Of a DNA stretch of 64,000 nt, positions 18,494 to 26,683 are shown in pieces. Positions within the stretch are counted from its first letter, which is position 1. The number at the start of each line of letters is the position of its first letter. The stretch covers positions 1 through 64,000 of the forward strand of contig CAVYRD010000001.1 of the NCBI GenBank assembly GCA_963770865.1, written 5' to 3'. This stretch comes from Miltoncostaea sp963770865. Its GTDB lineage: Bacteria; Actinomycetota; Thermoleophilia; Miltoncostaeales; Miltoncostaeaceae. The notes beneath the pieces were generated by a model. It ran no database searches and was not told the origin of the DNA. It saw nothing but the letters and a program-made list of their open reading frames with translations. The translations under genes were made by a program, and so were the position numbers.

Positions 18494-19168
18494 TTAGTTG
18501 GTGAGCGCGATGATGCTCACCGCCACGAGGGCACCAGCGAGCACGAAGATCACGAGTCCCATCAGGGCGAATGGTGGGCCCGCAGATGAAGCAGCGAGCG
18601 TGCGCCAGGATTGCTCGGGCTGGACGGGCTGGACGGGCTGGACGGGCTGCCCTGTCTGCGGTGGCGCCATTTCGGCAGCTGCGTCTCGGGACACCAGCAC
18701 GGCGCGACTCGGGTCCACAGTGCCGCTCACGTTGACCGAGAAGCCGTGCGTCGAAAAGACAAGGTGCACCGCGCGATTGATCTGTTCGCGCACCTGGCCG
18801 AGAGCGCCAAGGATGGTTCGTGTGTCGCGGAGGAACGCCGCCGTGGCGGCGATGATGATGAGAATCTCGATGCTTCCCGACGTCATGGCGATGTCGTCCA
18901 CGACGAACCCCGGTCCAAGCATGGACCGCACTATGCCGTCGGCCTCCTGGCGTAGTTCTTCTTCGATCTCCCTGCGACTCACTGGTGGGGTTTCTACGAT
19001 GACGCCTGCGGCGCTGGTTTGTGCAGCGACGCGTGTGGCGCGGGGGTGTGGAGCGATTCGGTCCTCAGCGTCCAGTTCGACCGAGGAAACGCGAACCCGA
19101 ACGTCGGCCACGTGGAAGGCGTGAAGCCCCTCCCCGGGATCCACCGGCGATGATGTCTTTACGTCCAC
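18494..19168 (-). CDS. Membrane protein with two helices and PVQ repeats
   Basis: 224 residues. A soluble N-terminal region leads to a helix (SIEILIIIAATAAFL), a second soluble segment, a Pro-Val-Gln repeat stretch (PVQPVQPVQPEQ, seen in DNA as repeated ctggacggg units) and a C-terminal transmembrane helix (FALMGLVIFVLAGALVAVSII). GTG 19168 lies 6 nt after TAGTGT (leaderless). Not recognised. It is divergent from the next membrane-protein gene and is likely cargo of the relic. Confidence 0.6.
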   Translation of the reverse strand: MDVKTSSPVDPGEGLHAFHVADVRVRVSSVELDAEDRIAPHPRATRVAAQTSAAGVIVETPPVSRREIEEELRQEADGIVRSMLGPGFVVDDIAMTSGSIEILIIIAATAAFLRDTRTILGALGQVREQINRAVHLVFSTHGFSVNVSGTVDPSRAVLVSRDAAAEMAPPQTGQPVQPVQPVQPEQSWRTLAASSAGPPFALMGLVIFVLAGALVAVSIIALTN

Positions 19169-19337
19169 GGGGCGACACTAGGTCTTCAGGGGCCTCGCGA
19201 ACAAGCCGTACCCACCCCGTTCCCTATGGGCGCCGTCGGCCGCGCCACCTACCCTCGGGCGCATTGAACTCATCGTCACCGGCGACCTGCTCGAACGGAG
19301 CGGCCCGCCGCCCTGGTCACCGACTAGGCTCGCCCTC

Positions 19338-19826
19338 GTGAACACGAACCAGCCGGCCGATCCGGAGACTCTGCGTCTGCTCTATGAGCACGTCAGGGGG
19401 ACGCCGCGCGAGCAGCTCCACACTCAAGAGGCCCTGGACGAGAAGGCCCATCGGAACCTCGCCGCGGCTGGGGTGGTGCTCGCGCTCTCGACGTTGACCG
19501 CGGCGGGCGACCCCGGCGACCTCGCGGTGGCGTTCATTGCGGGCGCGGTTCTCGTGTTTGCCGTCCTAGCCGTGCTGGTGATCGTCCAGCTCAGGCCGAA
19601 GGAGTACGGGATCATCGACGATGCCGAGAACGTCTGGAACAGCCAGCGGGAGCAGACGGTCGAGGGCGCGATGCACGCGCTCGTCTGGGATGCCGTCACC
19701 GCGTACCAGGTGAACGACGCGCTCAACAAGGCGAAAGCAAAGAGCCTTGACATCCAGCTGTGGGTCCTCGCGGTGGAGGTCGTGCTCGTTGGCTTAGCCG
19801 CGACCGTCGCCGCGGCCGGCCTCTAG
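19338..19826 (+). CDS. Small three-helix membrane protein (SLATT/Pycsar-effector-like topology)
   Basis: 162 residues. A helical N-terminus ending in EALDEKAHRNL runs into a transmembrane helix. A second helix (AVAFIAGAVLVFAVLAVLVIV), a soluble amphipathic region and a third helix (LWVLAVEVVLVGLAATVAAAG) follow. This topology, with a D/E-x-KA motif before helix 1, resembles the pore-forming effector families of bacterial conflict systems, but the match is by topology only. GTG 19338 lies 7 nt after TAGGCT (leaderless). Confidence 0.6.
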   Translation: MNTNQPADPETLRLLYEHVRGTPREQLHTQEALDEKAHRNLAAAGVVLALSTLTAAGDPGDLAVAFIAGAVLVFAVLAVLVIVQLRPKEYGIIDDAENVWNSQREQTVEGAMHALVWDAVTAYQVNDALNKAKAKSLDIQLWVLAVEVVLVGLAATVAAAGL

Positions 19827-19919
19827 CCTCCGCGGATCTCCGTCCCGGCCGGTTTGGGACTCGGCGGTGGCGGACCCTGGGGTGGCCGCGGCTGCGGTCT
19901 TGGCTTTGCGGTCCTCAAT

Positions 19920-19961
19920 CCCCCCACCGTCCCCCCACCGTCTCGGGCGCCCCCCCACCGT
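19920..19961. repeat. Three copies of CCCCCCACCGT
   Basis: Copies at 19920-19930, 19931-19941 (tandem) and 19951-19961. They lie in the 220-bp noncoding stretch between the last relic gene and the tRNA-Val terminator. Nothing else is recognisable there. They may be integrase arm-type sites of the lost element. Confidence 0.5.
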
Positions 19962-20017
19962 ATTCGGACGTCCTCAGACGCACCGGCTTACGGAAACGCG
20001 ACCCCGCCCCGAACGCA

Positions 20018-20044
20018 GAAAAGCCCCGCAGTTAGCAGGGCTTT
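20018..20044 (-). terminator. Rho-independent terminator of tRNA-Val
   Basis: On the minus strand: AAAGCCCTGC - TAACT - GCGGGGCTTT followed by TTCTG; 10 bp with one G.T pair, starting 6 nt after the tRNA. Confidence 0.8.
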
Positions 20045-20049
20045 CCGTA

Positions 20050-20122
20050 TGGGCGTTACTGGGCTCGAACCAGTGACCCCCAGCTTGTCGAGCTGGTGCT
20101 CTCCCAACTGAGCTAAACGCCC
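20050..20122 (-). tRNA. tRNA-Val (GAC)
   Basis: 73 nt. The acceptor stem GGGCGTT/AACGCCC, D-arm GCTCAGTTGGGAGAGC, anticodon arm CCAGC-TCGACAA-GCTGG (anticodon GAC) and T-arm CTGGTTCGAGCCCAG are all intact. CCA is not encoded. Position 33 reads C. It forms the right border of the relic. Confidence 0.9.
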
Positions 20123-20174
20123 CGCGGGGGCGGACCATAGCATCCGGCCCGGGGCGGCCGGGGCGGCCGGGGCC

Positions 20175-21557
20175 CTACCTGATGAGCGGCAGGCGCGCCG
20201 CGTCGATCTTCGGCAGGACGCGCGCCGCCTCCACGCCGAGCCACGACTCCAGCAGCGTCGCGTAGACCGTGCGGAACTCCGTGGTGACCTTGAGGTTGTC
20301 GTCCTCGTCGAGCTGCGCCAGGCCGGGGAACTCGCTGCGGATGCCGCCGTTGGCGCGGTCGCCCACGAGCAGCATCAGGCCGCCCGCGCCGTGGTCGGTG
20401 CCGTTGGAGTCGTTGTCCTCGGGGCGGCGGCCGAACTCGCTCCAGACCATCGTGAGCACGCGGCCGGCGAGGCCGCGCGCCGAGAGGTCGGCCTGCCAGG
20501 CCACCAGCGAGTCGCCGAGGTCCTTCAGCAGGTCAGGGTGGTCGGTCGTCTGGTCGTCGTGCGTGTCGAAGCCGCCCGTCGAGAGCGCGGCGACGCGCGT
20601 GCCGAAGCCGGCGCCGAGCATGCGGGCGAGGTTCTGGAGGCCGTTGCCGAGGTCGCTGTCCGGGTAGGCGACCGGGACCGGCGGCAGCGGGTGCTGGTCG
20701 TCCACGCGCAGCGGCTGCAGCTGGTCGCGCACCGCGAAGGCGTTGGAGTACGTGCGCCGGGCGGCGGCGAGGCCCTCGGACGCGGTCTTCCCTCCGGCCG
20801 CGTTGCGGTAGGCCGACAGGAAGCCGTCGCTGTTCCAGACGCCCTCGATGTAGAAGTTGAAGTTGCTCGGCTCGTAGACCGTCGCCGTGGCGGCGCGGTG
20901 CGAGGTGAGCACGGGGTCCGGCGACCAGGAGCAGCTGATCCCCTGGAGCGGGTTGTCCGGCGTCCCGACCGCGTCGAGGGTGCGCCCGAGCCAGCCCGTC
21001 GTCTCGTACGAGGGGCCCACGATCCCCTTGCGCCAGTAGCCGGCCGAGTTGAAGTGCGACTGGTCGGGATCGGCGTAGTCCACCGCCGGCAGCACCGCCA
21101 CCTTGCCCTGGTCGTAGAGCGTCTTCAGGCCGGTCAGGGCGGGGTGCCAGCCGAACTCCGGGTTGCCCGCAAGCGGCAGCGTGGTGGCCGGATCGATGCC
21201 GACGTGACTGCGCAGCGTCGGGTAGAGCGGGTCGCCGACCGGCACCAGGGTGTTGAGGCCGTCGTTGCCGCCCTCGAGGTAGAGGGAGACCAGGATCGTG
21301 GCGTCGGGCGCGGCGGCCGCCTGGGCCGAGGCGGCCTCGAGCACGCTGCGCGTGGAGAGGCCCGCCAGCGCGGCCGTGCCGATCCAGAGGCCGACCCCAC
21401 GCTCCAGGAGGTTCTTGCGCGTCATCCCGCCCGAGCGCGCGAACGCGTCCAGGCCCTCGAGCGCGTCGGCGGGGACCGGCACCACCTCGGACGCCTTGCC
21501 GAGGAACGCGCGGCGGGTCGAGTGCAGGTCGCGGCAGCCGCGGACGGGGCCTCTCAC
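20175..21557 (-). CDS. DUF1501 family secreted protein
   Basis: 460 residues. An N-terminal STRRAFLG-type twin-arginine-like motif and a hydrophobic stretch (GVGLWIGTAALAGL) suggest export. The DUF1501 hallmarks are present: LYLEGGNDGLNTLVP, DQSHFNSAGYWRKG, STGGFDTHDDQ, VWSEFGRRPEDNDSNGTDHG. The family belongs to the alkaline-phosphatase/sulfatase superfamily by fold. It is nearly always encoded next to a DUF1800 protein, as here; the pair's function is not established. GTG start with GAGGAGGA upstream. Confidence 0.9.
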   Translation of the reverse strand: MRGPVRGCRDLHSTRRAFLGKASEVVPVPADALEGLDAFARSGGMTRKNLLERGVGLWIGTAALAGLSTRSVLEAASAQAAAAPDATILVSLYLEGGNDGLNTLVPVGDPLYPTLRSHVGIDPATTLPLAGNPEFGWHPALTGLKTLYDQGKVAVLPAVDYADPDQSHFNSAGYWRKGIVGPSYETTGWLGRTLDAVGTPDNPLQGISCSWSPDPVLTSHRAATATVYEPSNFNFYIEGVWNSDGFLSAYRNAAGGKTASEGLAAARRTYSNAFAVRDQLQPLRVDDQHPLPPVPVAYPDSDLGNGLQNLARMLGAGFGTRVAALSTGGFDTHDDQTTDHPDLLKDLGDSLVAWQADLSARGLAGRVLTMVWSEFGRRPEDNDSNGTDHGAGGLMLLVGDRANGGIRSEFPGLAQLDEDDNLKVTTEFRTVYATLLESWLGVEAARVLPKIDAARLPLIR

Positions 21558-21588
21558 GCGCTCCTCCTCGTGGTCGGGGTCCGGGCCA

Positions 21589-22902
21589 TCAGCACACCTG
21601 GGCGTCGGGGCCGGCGAGCAGCAGGTGGCGCAGCACGCGCTGGCGCTCCGGGAAGTAGTGCTCCACCTCCCCCTTGTCGGTGCGGCCGGCGACCGACTGG
21701 ACCGCGTAGCGCCGCATCGCGTTGGCCGTGCGGGCGCCGATGCGCGGCTGACCGGTGGCGGCCATGGCGCTCTGGACGGCCTGCGCCGGCGTCTGCTTGG
21801 CCGAGATGGAGCCGTCCTCGATCGTCTTGCGCAGCACCGCGGTGGCGGCGTCGAAGCGCGCGCGGATCGACGAGGTCGACAGCCACGCGAGGCCGCCCTC
21901 CCAGCCGCTCACGTTGGGCGGGTGGAACGGCACCTGGCCCATCTGGTCGAGCCGGTAGGTCCAGGAGTCGTCGGTGACGTGGGTGTTGGTGAGCCGCAGC
22001 AAGCCGGCCGTGTAGACGAAGGGCGACTTCACCATGTCGGGCTCGTAGAGCCCGGCGTAGAACAGCTTGTTGTTCAGGATCTCGCGCAGCACGGGCCGCA
22101 CGTCGGTTCCAGCGGCGCGGTAGGTCTTCGCCAGCTGGCGCAGCAGCTTCGGCGGGCACGGGCGCGGGCTGAAGTAGCCCCAGAGCTTGTTGCAGATGTA
22201 GGCCGGGTGGGCCTTGTGCTCGATCGCGATGTCCACGACGTCGAGGGGCTGGAAGCGCCCGGTGCGGCCCATGATGCGCTTGACGCCGTCGTCGTGGCGG
22301 TCCGGGTCGAAGCTGAAGCGCTTGGTCTCGTAGTCGAACGTGAAGCCGGTGAGCGCCCGCGCGGCCTCGCGCACGTCCTTCTCGGTGTAGCCGTTGTTGA
22401 CGCCGAGCGTGAAGAGCTCGAACAGCTCGCGCGCGAAGTTCTCGTTGGGCGAGCCCTTCTCCGAGTTGGCGAGGCTCAGCCAGAGCTGCATGGCCCGGTC
22501 GCGGGTCATCGCGCGGGCCAGGTCGCGGAAGCGACCGAGTGAGTAGCGGCGCAGCGTCCAGTACTGCTTGATCATGAGCCGCGTGTCCCCCACCCCGTCG
22601 TTCGAGGTGGCGAAGTGGTCGTGCCAGTTGAACGCCATCCGCTCGACCAGCGGATGTTCGCTCCGCACGGCGCGGTCGAGCCACCACAGGACGTCGTGCC
22701 CGTAGGTGTTGATCGGGTCGAGCGGCGCGCCGTCGATGCGCGCGGGCGGGCCGCTCATCGAGCGGCCGCGGGGCTTCAGGAGCTTCTCGACGCTCGCGGC
22801 GACGCCGATCCTGGCCATCGCGTCGATCTGCCTCGGGCGCCCGCCGAAGCCGGCGCGCCAAAGCAGGCGGTCGATCTTCGCCCGCTCGGAGTTGCGCGGC
22901 AC
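21589..22902 (-). CDS. DUF1800 family protein
   Basis: 437 residues. Family hallmarks: HLLWRAGFGG-like N-terminus (LLWRAGFGGRPRQID), MAFNWHDHFATSND, NENFARELFELFTLGV, YTEKDVREAARALTGFTFD, NVSGWEGGLAWLSTSS. GTG 22902 overlaps the cupredoxin stop by one base. Operon order is cupredoxin - DUF1800 - DUF1501. The partner protein's exported nature suggests the complex works outside the membrane. Confidence 0.9.
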   Translation of the reverse strand: MPRNSERAKIDRLLWRAGFGGRPRQIDAMARIGVAASVEKLLKPRGRSMSGPPARIDGAPLDPINTYGHDVLWWLDRAVRSEHPLVERMAFNWHDHFATSNDGVGDTRLMIKQYWTLRRYSLGRFRDLARAMTRDRAMQLWLSLANSEKGSPNENFARELFELFTLGVNNGYTEKDVREAARALTGFTFDYETKRFSFDPDRHDDGVKRIMGRTGRFQPLDVVDIAIEHKAHPAYICNKLWGYFSPRPCPPKLLRQLAKTYRAAGTDVRPVLREILNNKLFYAGLYEPDMVKSPFVYTAGLLRLTNTHVTDDSWTYRLDQMGQVPFHPPNVSGWEGGLAWLSTSSIRARFDAATAVLRKTIEDGSISAKQTPAQAVQSAMAATGQPRIGARTANAMRRYAVQSVAGRTDKGEVEHYFPERQRVLRHLLLAGPDAQVC

Positions 22903-23246
22903 TAGCCGGCGGCTCGCTTGCCTCGCACCACCTGGAAGGCGCCCCTCATGCCGCGGGTCTGGTGGTCGGCCACCGTGCAGACGTAGGTGTAGCGGCCGCG
23001 CGCCAGCGTGGTGCGCAGGGTGCCGAGGCGGTCGGGCCGCACCCTCCCGGTCTCCGCGCGCATGGTGCCGTTCGGGCCGATGATGCGCAGGTCGTGGTCG
23101 TCCTCCCCGATGTTCTTCAGCTGGAGCACGAGGCGCCCCGCCGGGATCCGCATCTGGCTGAGGTTGAAGCGGAACTCGTCGCCGAAGGCGAGGATGCGCG
23201 CCGGCGGCGGCGGGGCGAGCGGTGGTGTGGCGACCAGCGCGAACAC
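22902..23246 (-). CDS. Cupredoxin-like protein
   Basis: 114 residues from GTG 23246. A beta-sandwich with NIGEDDHDLRIIG (candidate Cu-ligand His) and YTYVCTVADHQTRGMRGAF (Cys, His and Met spaced as in plastocyanin-type type-1 copper sites). The short hydrophobic N-terminus is not a clear signal peptide. TAGGGT lies 7 nt before GTG (leaderless). First gene of the DUF1800/DUF1501 operon, so it may supply electrons to, or be secreted with, those proteins. Confidence 0.75.
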   Translation of the reverse strand: MFALVATPPLAPPPPARILAFGDEFRFNLSQMRIPAGRLVLQLKNIGEDDHDLRIIGPNGTMRAETGRVRPDRLGTLRTTLARGRYTYVCTVADHQTRGMRGAFQVVRGKRAAG

Positions 23247-23253
23247 GTCAGCG

Positions 23254-23337
23254 ACCCTATCGGCGCCTTTCGGCGCAGGCGTGAGCCCCCCGTGTGCGGG
23301 ATGTTCGGGTTTCTTCAACGGCGTCCCTCTGTAGCGT
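23254..23337. promoter_or_regulatory. Divergent leaderless promoters (cupredoxin operon / purKE)
   Basis: Leftward -10 TAGGGT (23259-23254), 7 nt before GTG 23246. Rightward -10 TAGCGT (23332-23337), 6 nt before GTG 23344. Neither start has a Shine-Dalgarno sequence. Confidence 0.5.
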
Positions 23338-23343
23338 TGGGAC

Positions 23344-24480
23344 GTGCCCGCCCCGCCTCGATTCGACGTCGGCATCGCCGGCGCGGGACAGCTCGCCCGG
23401 ATGACCTGCCTGGCCGCCTGGCCCCTCGGCCTGCGCGTCGGGGTGCTCGGCCGCCCCGGCGAGCCCGCGGCCCCGATGGCGGCCGGCGTGGTGGAGGGCG
23501 ACTGGCGCGACGCCGACGCCGTCCGCGCCCTCGGGGCCACCGCCGGCGTGGTCACGCTGGAGAACGAGTTCGTCGACGCGGCGGCCCTCGCGTCGGTGCA
23601 GGCGGCCGGCACGCCGGTGCGCCCGGGCGCGGCGGCGCTCGCCTCGGTGCAGGACAAGGCGCTGCAGAAGGAGCTCCTGCGCGGCGCCGGCCTGCCGACC
23701 GCGCAGTTCCTCGTCGTCGAGCACCCACGCGAGCTGGCCGCGGCCGGGCGCGACCTCGGCTGGCCGCTGATGATGAAGGCGCGCCGCCTGGGCTACGACG
23801 GCTACGGCAACGCCACCTGCCGCGACGAGGACGAGGCGCGCGCGGCGATGGCGCGGCTGGACGCGGGCGAGGGCGTGCTGGTCGAGGCGATGGTGGGCTT
23901 CGAGCGCGAGCTGGCGGCGATGGTGGCCCGCGCGCCGAGCGGCGCCGAGGCCTGCTACCCCGTCGTCGAGACGGTGCAGCGCAACCACGTCTGCCACGAG
24001 GTCGTGGCCCCGGCCCCCATCCCCCCGGACCGGCGCGGCCACGCCCGCGAGGTCGCCATGGCGGCCGCCCGCGCCGCCGAGGGTGTCGGCGTGACCGGCG
24101 TCGAGATGTTCCTGTCCCCTGACGGAGAGGTCCTGGTGAACGAGCTCGCCCCCCGCCCCCACAACTCGGGGCACTACTCGATCGAGGCCTGCGAGACGTC
24201 GCAGTTCGAGAACCACCTGCGCGGCGTGCTCGACCTGCCGCTCGGCGACGTGCGCATGCGCTCGCCCGCCGCGGCGATGGTCAACCTGCTCGGCACCGCG
24301 ACAGGCCCGGCCATGCCCGCCACGGCCGCCGCGCTCGCCGTCGAGGGCGCCCACCTGCACCTCTACGACAAGGCCGAGGTGCGGCCCGGGCGCAAGATGG
24401 GCCACGTGACCGCGCTGGCCGGCGACCCGGCGACGGCGCTGGCCACCGCGCGCCGCGCGGCCCTGGCGGTGGGGCTGTGA
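23344..24480 (+). CDS. purK: N5-carboxyaminoimidazole ribonucleotide synthase
   Basis: 378 residues, ATP-grasp fold. N-terminal Rossmann part (GIAGAGQLARMTCLAAWPLG), SVQDKALQKELL, the ATP-binding strand (PLMMKARRLGYDGYGNA), and metal-binding C-terminal motifs (GVEMFLSPDGEVLVNELAPR, PHNSGHYSIEAC). It converts AIR, ATP and bicarbonate to N5-CAIR in purine synthesis. The stop overlaps purE GTG by 4 bp, so the pair is co-translated. Leaderless GTG start. Confidence 0.95.
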   Translation: MPAPPRFDVGIAGAGQLARMTCLAAWPLGLRVGVLGRPGEPAAPMAAGVVEGDWRDADAVRALGATAGVVTLENEFVDAAALASVQAAGTPVRPGAAALASVQDKALQKELLRGAGLPTAQFLVVEHPRELAAAGRDLGWPLMMKARRLGYDGYGNATCRDEDEARAAMARLDAGEGVLVEAMVGFERELAAMVARAPSGAEACYPVVETVQRNHVCHEVVAPAPIPPDRRGHAREVAMAAARAAEGVGVTGVEMFLSPDGEVLVNELAPRPHNSGHYSIEACETSQFENHLRGVLDLPLGDVRMRSPAAAMVNLLGTATGPAMPATAAALAVEGAHLHLYDKAEVRPGRKMGHVTALAGDPATALATARRAALAVGL

Positions 24481-24974
24481 GCGCCCCGCTGGTCGGCGTC
24501 GTGATGGGCAGCGACAGCGACCTGAAGGTCATGGCCGCCGCCGCCGAGGCGCTTCACGAGCTGCAGGTGCCCCACGAGGTGCGGGTCGTGTCGGCCCACC
24601 GCACGCCGCACGACATGATCGCCTACGGCGGCGAGGCGGCCGACCGGGGGCTCAAGGTGATCGTGGCCGGCGCCGGCGGGGCGGCCCACCTGCCCGGGAT
24701 GCTCGCCGCCGTCACCGCGCTGCCGGTGATCGGCGTGCCGGTGCGCAGCTCGGCGCTCGACGGCATGGACTCGCTGCTGTCGATCGTGCAGATGCCCCGC
24801 GGCGTGCCGGTGGCGACGGTCGCGATCGACGGCGGGCGCAACGCCGGCCTTCTGGCCGCGCAGATCCTGGCGCTGTCCGACCCGGAGCTCGCCCACCGCG
24901 TCGGGCACCTGCGGGCGGAGATGTCCGACGCCGCCCGCGCGGCCGACGCGAAGGTCAGCGCGCGCAGGGTCTGA
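24477..24974 (+). CDS. purE: N5-carboxyaminoimidazole ribonucleotide mutase
   Basis: 165 residues, standard class I PurE length. Signature VGVVMGSDSDLKVM at the N-terminus, VVSAHRTPHDM, VIVAGAGGAAHLPGM, and VPVRSSALDGMDSLLSIVQMP. It converts N5-CAIR to CAIR. Translationally coupled to purK. Confidence 0.95.
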   Translation: MSAPLVGVVMGSDSDLKVMAAAAEALHELQVPHEVRVVSAHRTPHDMIAYGGEAADRGLKVIVAGAGGAAHLPGMLAAVTALPVIGVPVRSSALDGMDSLLSIVQMPRGVPVATVAIDGGRNAGLLAAQILALSDPELAHRVGHLRAEMSDAARAADAKVSARRV

Positions 24975-25068
24975 GAACAGGTCCTCGCGAGCCGGCGCAG
25001 AAGCTCAAGCCGGGGGCCGCGCCTGCCGATGCCGGGCGCGACCGGCATCGAGACCCGAGGTGACCGCC

Positions 25069-25176
25069 GTGCGCGACCGCGCCGAGAACCGACCGCACCG
25101 CCGCGAGGCCCTCCTCGCCTGCCTGCTGGGCGTCGCGCTCTTCGTCGTGCCGATGGCCATCGACCTGGCCCGGTAG
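25069..25176 (+). CDS. Short single-pass membrane peptide
   Basis: 35 residues from GTG 25069, with AGGTGA 6 nt upstream: a basic N-terminus (RDRAENRPHRRE) and one helix (ALLACLLGVALFVVPMAI). An in-frame GTG at 25060 is an alternative start. Real but unrecognised; it could be the last gene of the purKE transcript. Confidence 0.45.
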   Translation: MRDRAENRPHRREALLACLLGVALFVVPMAIDLAR

Positions 25177-25190
25177 GGCCCGGGGCGGTC

Positions 25191-25721
25191 TCAGCCGGCC
25201 ACGGGCAGAGGAGCCGGCAGGGGCCCGCGCGATCCGGGGACGGCGAGGGCGAGGGCGTCGAGGACCCCCCGCTCCGTGCAGTCGAGGATCCCGACCGGGA
25301 CGCCGTACTCCGTGAGCCCCCACGCGGCCTCGCGGAGCCGGCCCAGGTCGGCGCGCCGGCGCAGGGGCAGGTGAAGGCGCTCCGGGTAGCCGTGCGATCC
25401 GCGCCAGCCGCGCGCGCCCTCGACGACCCGGCCCCACAGCAGGACCCGGCCGACGGCGACGATCTGAGCGTTCCGCGACGGCACGTCGGCGTAGTACGCC
25501 GCCTCCCCGGGCGCGCGGGCGGCGTGCAGGCCGCAGCGGCACCCGGGCCACGGCGCGGGATGCGGCAGCGGGGAGTGGGCGCAGGCGGCCTCGTGCGGGC
25601 GCCCGGCCGGCCACTCCGACGGGTGCACGACACCGCGCAGACGCACCTGTCCGGCGTCGGCGACCGACCAGGCGCGCCAGCCGAGGACCGCCTCCGCGTA
25701 GTCGGGCGCGGCGGCGCTCAT
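25191..25721 (-). CDS. Conserved actinobacterial hypothetical protein
   Basis: 176 residues. It shows the pattern of a common unassigned actinobacterial family: an N-terminal LGWRAWSVAD, a Cys-rich centre (AACAHSP ... PGCRCGLHA) and VGRVLLWGRVVEGARGWR. The spaced Cys residues could bind a metal. Start ATG 25721 overlaps the stop of the small upstream gene by 4 bp. No function assigned. Confidence 0.65.
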   Translation of the reverse strand: MSAAAPDYAEAVLGWRAWSVADAGQVRLRGVVHPSEWPAGRPHEAACAHSPLPHPAPWPGCRCGLHAARAPGEAAYYADVPSRNAQIVAVGRVLLWGRVVEGARGWRGSHGYPERLHLPLRRRADLGRLREAAWGLTEYGVPVGILDCTERGVLDALALAVPGSRGPLPAPLPVAG

Positions 25722-25849
25722 GCCGGCACCGGCACGGGCTCGGGGGCCTCGGCCGGCACCCCGCCCGGCACCTCCGCCGGCAGCGGCATGGGCACGGGCG
25801 TGGCCGCGGGCTCGATGGTGTAGGTGCGGACGGTCTCTCCGATGTCCAT
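25718..25849 (-). CDS. Pro/Val-rich small protein
   Basis: 43 residues. MDIGETVRTYTIEPAATPVP-type start, then a low-complexity Pro-Val-Ala tail. Start ATG 25849 is preceded by GAGGA. A short N-terminal motif (I-G-E-x-V-R-x-Y-T-I-E-P) is seen in similar small proteins upstream of the adjacent family. Co-transcribed with the next gene through a 4-bp overlap. Confidence 0.5.
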   Translation of the reverse strand: MDIGETVRTYTIEPAATPVPMPLPAEVPGGVPAEAPEPVPVPA

Positions 25850-25914
25850 GGCGTCCTCGTTCCTCCTCGCCCGGCCTCGCCGGTCCGATTGGCGGCCGCC
25901 CCGGCGGGCGTCCT

Positions 25915-25973
25915 CGTCAAGTTGTTTGTACGACATTCAATTAGGTTCGTCAAGGCCGGCTCGGGAGTAGACT
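25915..25973. promoter_or_regulatory. Divergent promoters with CGTCAAG repeats (TetR region)
   Basis: Leftward: TTGACG (25953-25948), 17 bp, TACAAA (25930-25925). Rightward: -10 TAGACT (25968-25973), 6 nt before the tetR GTG. Two direct CGTCAAG repeats (25915 and 25948) flank an AT-rich core and may be the TetR operator. Confidence 0.5.
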
Positions 25974-25979
25974 GCGCCG

Positions 25980-26609
25980 GTGTCCGCCCGCCCCGACGCC
26001 ACACCCCGTCACGCCGCCCGCGCCACCCGGGTCGGCGGGCGACAGCGGCGCTCACAGCTGCTGGACGCCGCCAGCGAGCTGTTCGCCGAGCGCGGCCTCG
26101 GCGACGTCTCCCTCACGGAGATCGCCGCGCGAGCCGACGCCTTCCCGAGCCAGGTCACGTACTACTTCGGCTCGAAGGAGGCGCTCTTCGTCGAGGCCGC
26201 CTGTCGCGACGCGCTGCGGGCGGCGGACGAGGTCGAGCGCGCGGGCTCTCGGACGCGGACCCCCAGGACCTATGTGCGCGCCATCGTCACGACTGCCCTC
26301 GCGGAGCCGGCGCTGCCGAACTTCATCGCCGCGATGCTGCTGGCCAACCGCCGGCCGGATCTGGCACCGCTCGTCGAGCGGACCCTGGCGCGCATGCACG
26401 CCGAGGGCGCACGGGCGGTCAAGGAGATCCTCGACCGCCGCGGCTGGACCATCCTCACGACCCCCGAGGTCGAGGCGCGGGCGTTCTGGGCCACGGTCCT
26501 CGGCGTCGTGCTGGAGCGCTCCGCGCTCGGCGACGCGTTCGATCCGGCCACGGCGGAGGCCGCGGTCCAGCTCGTGCTGAACCTGCACCCGCCGGCGCCG
26601 GGCGCCTGA
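25980..26609 (+). CDS. TetR-family transcriptional regulator
   Basis: 209 residues. N-terminal HTH: RRSQLLDAASELFAERGLGD then VSLTEIAARADAFPSQVTYYFGSKEALFVEA, with the YYFGSKE recognition-helix end typical of TetR. The C-terminal ligand/dimer domain is unlike well-known subfamilies. Divergent from the small Pro-rich gene pair, which it probably controls along with itself. GTG start 6 nt after TAGACT. Confidence 0.88.
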   Translation: MSARPDATPRHAARATRVGGRQRRSQLLDAASELFAERGLGDVSLTEIAARADAFPSQVTYYFGSKEALFVEAACRDALRAADEVERAGSRTRTPRTYVRAIVTTALAEPALPNFIAAMLLANRRPDLAPLVERTLARMHAEGARAVKEILDRRGWTILTTPEVEARAFWATVLGVVLERSALGDAFDPATAEAAVQLVLNLHPPAPGA

Positions 26610-26639
26610 GCGACGGGACGCCGGCCAGGGGCCCCTCGC

Positions 26640-26674
26640 GCGGTTGACGGCCCCGCGAGAGGGCCGTCAACCGC
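26640..26674. terminator. 14-bp stem bidirectional terminator
   Basis: GCGGTTGACGGCCC - 7-nt loop - GGGCCGTCAACCGC between the convergent tetR and korB genes. Confidence 0.75.
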
Positions 26675-26683
26675 TGCGGCGCG

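Larger units (their letters stand above)
17548..20049. mobile_element. Decayed phage-like relic next to tRNA-Val
   Basis: Between the truncated ABC gene and tRNA-Val lie a 5'-truncated phage-type small gene, an HK97-type prohead protease, two membrane-protein genes and repeat-rich noncoding DNA. The first two genes match, in order, overlap and sequence, the pair in the tRNA-Cys island at 50839-51695. No integrase remains and I find no duplicated tRNA-Val end at the left junction, so the left att site was probably deleted along with the ABC gene's 5' end. Confidence 0.6.

Noticed and set aside
17548..20049. The tRNA-Val relic as an intact integrated element
   Set aside because: No integrase and no duplicated tRNA-Val 3' end at the left junction; only a relic can be supported.
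20072..20095. C at position 33 of tRNA-Val as a novelty
   Set aside because: The anticodon arm reads CCAGC-TCGACAA-GCTGG, but this arm is the same as in the widespread spurious peptide noted above, so the feature is common and not novel.
19854..20111. Plus-strand frame ending in GLEPVTPSLSSWCS across tRNA-Val
   Set aside because: A well-known spurious translation of the complement of tRNA-Val; not a protein.
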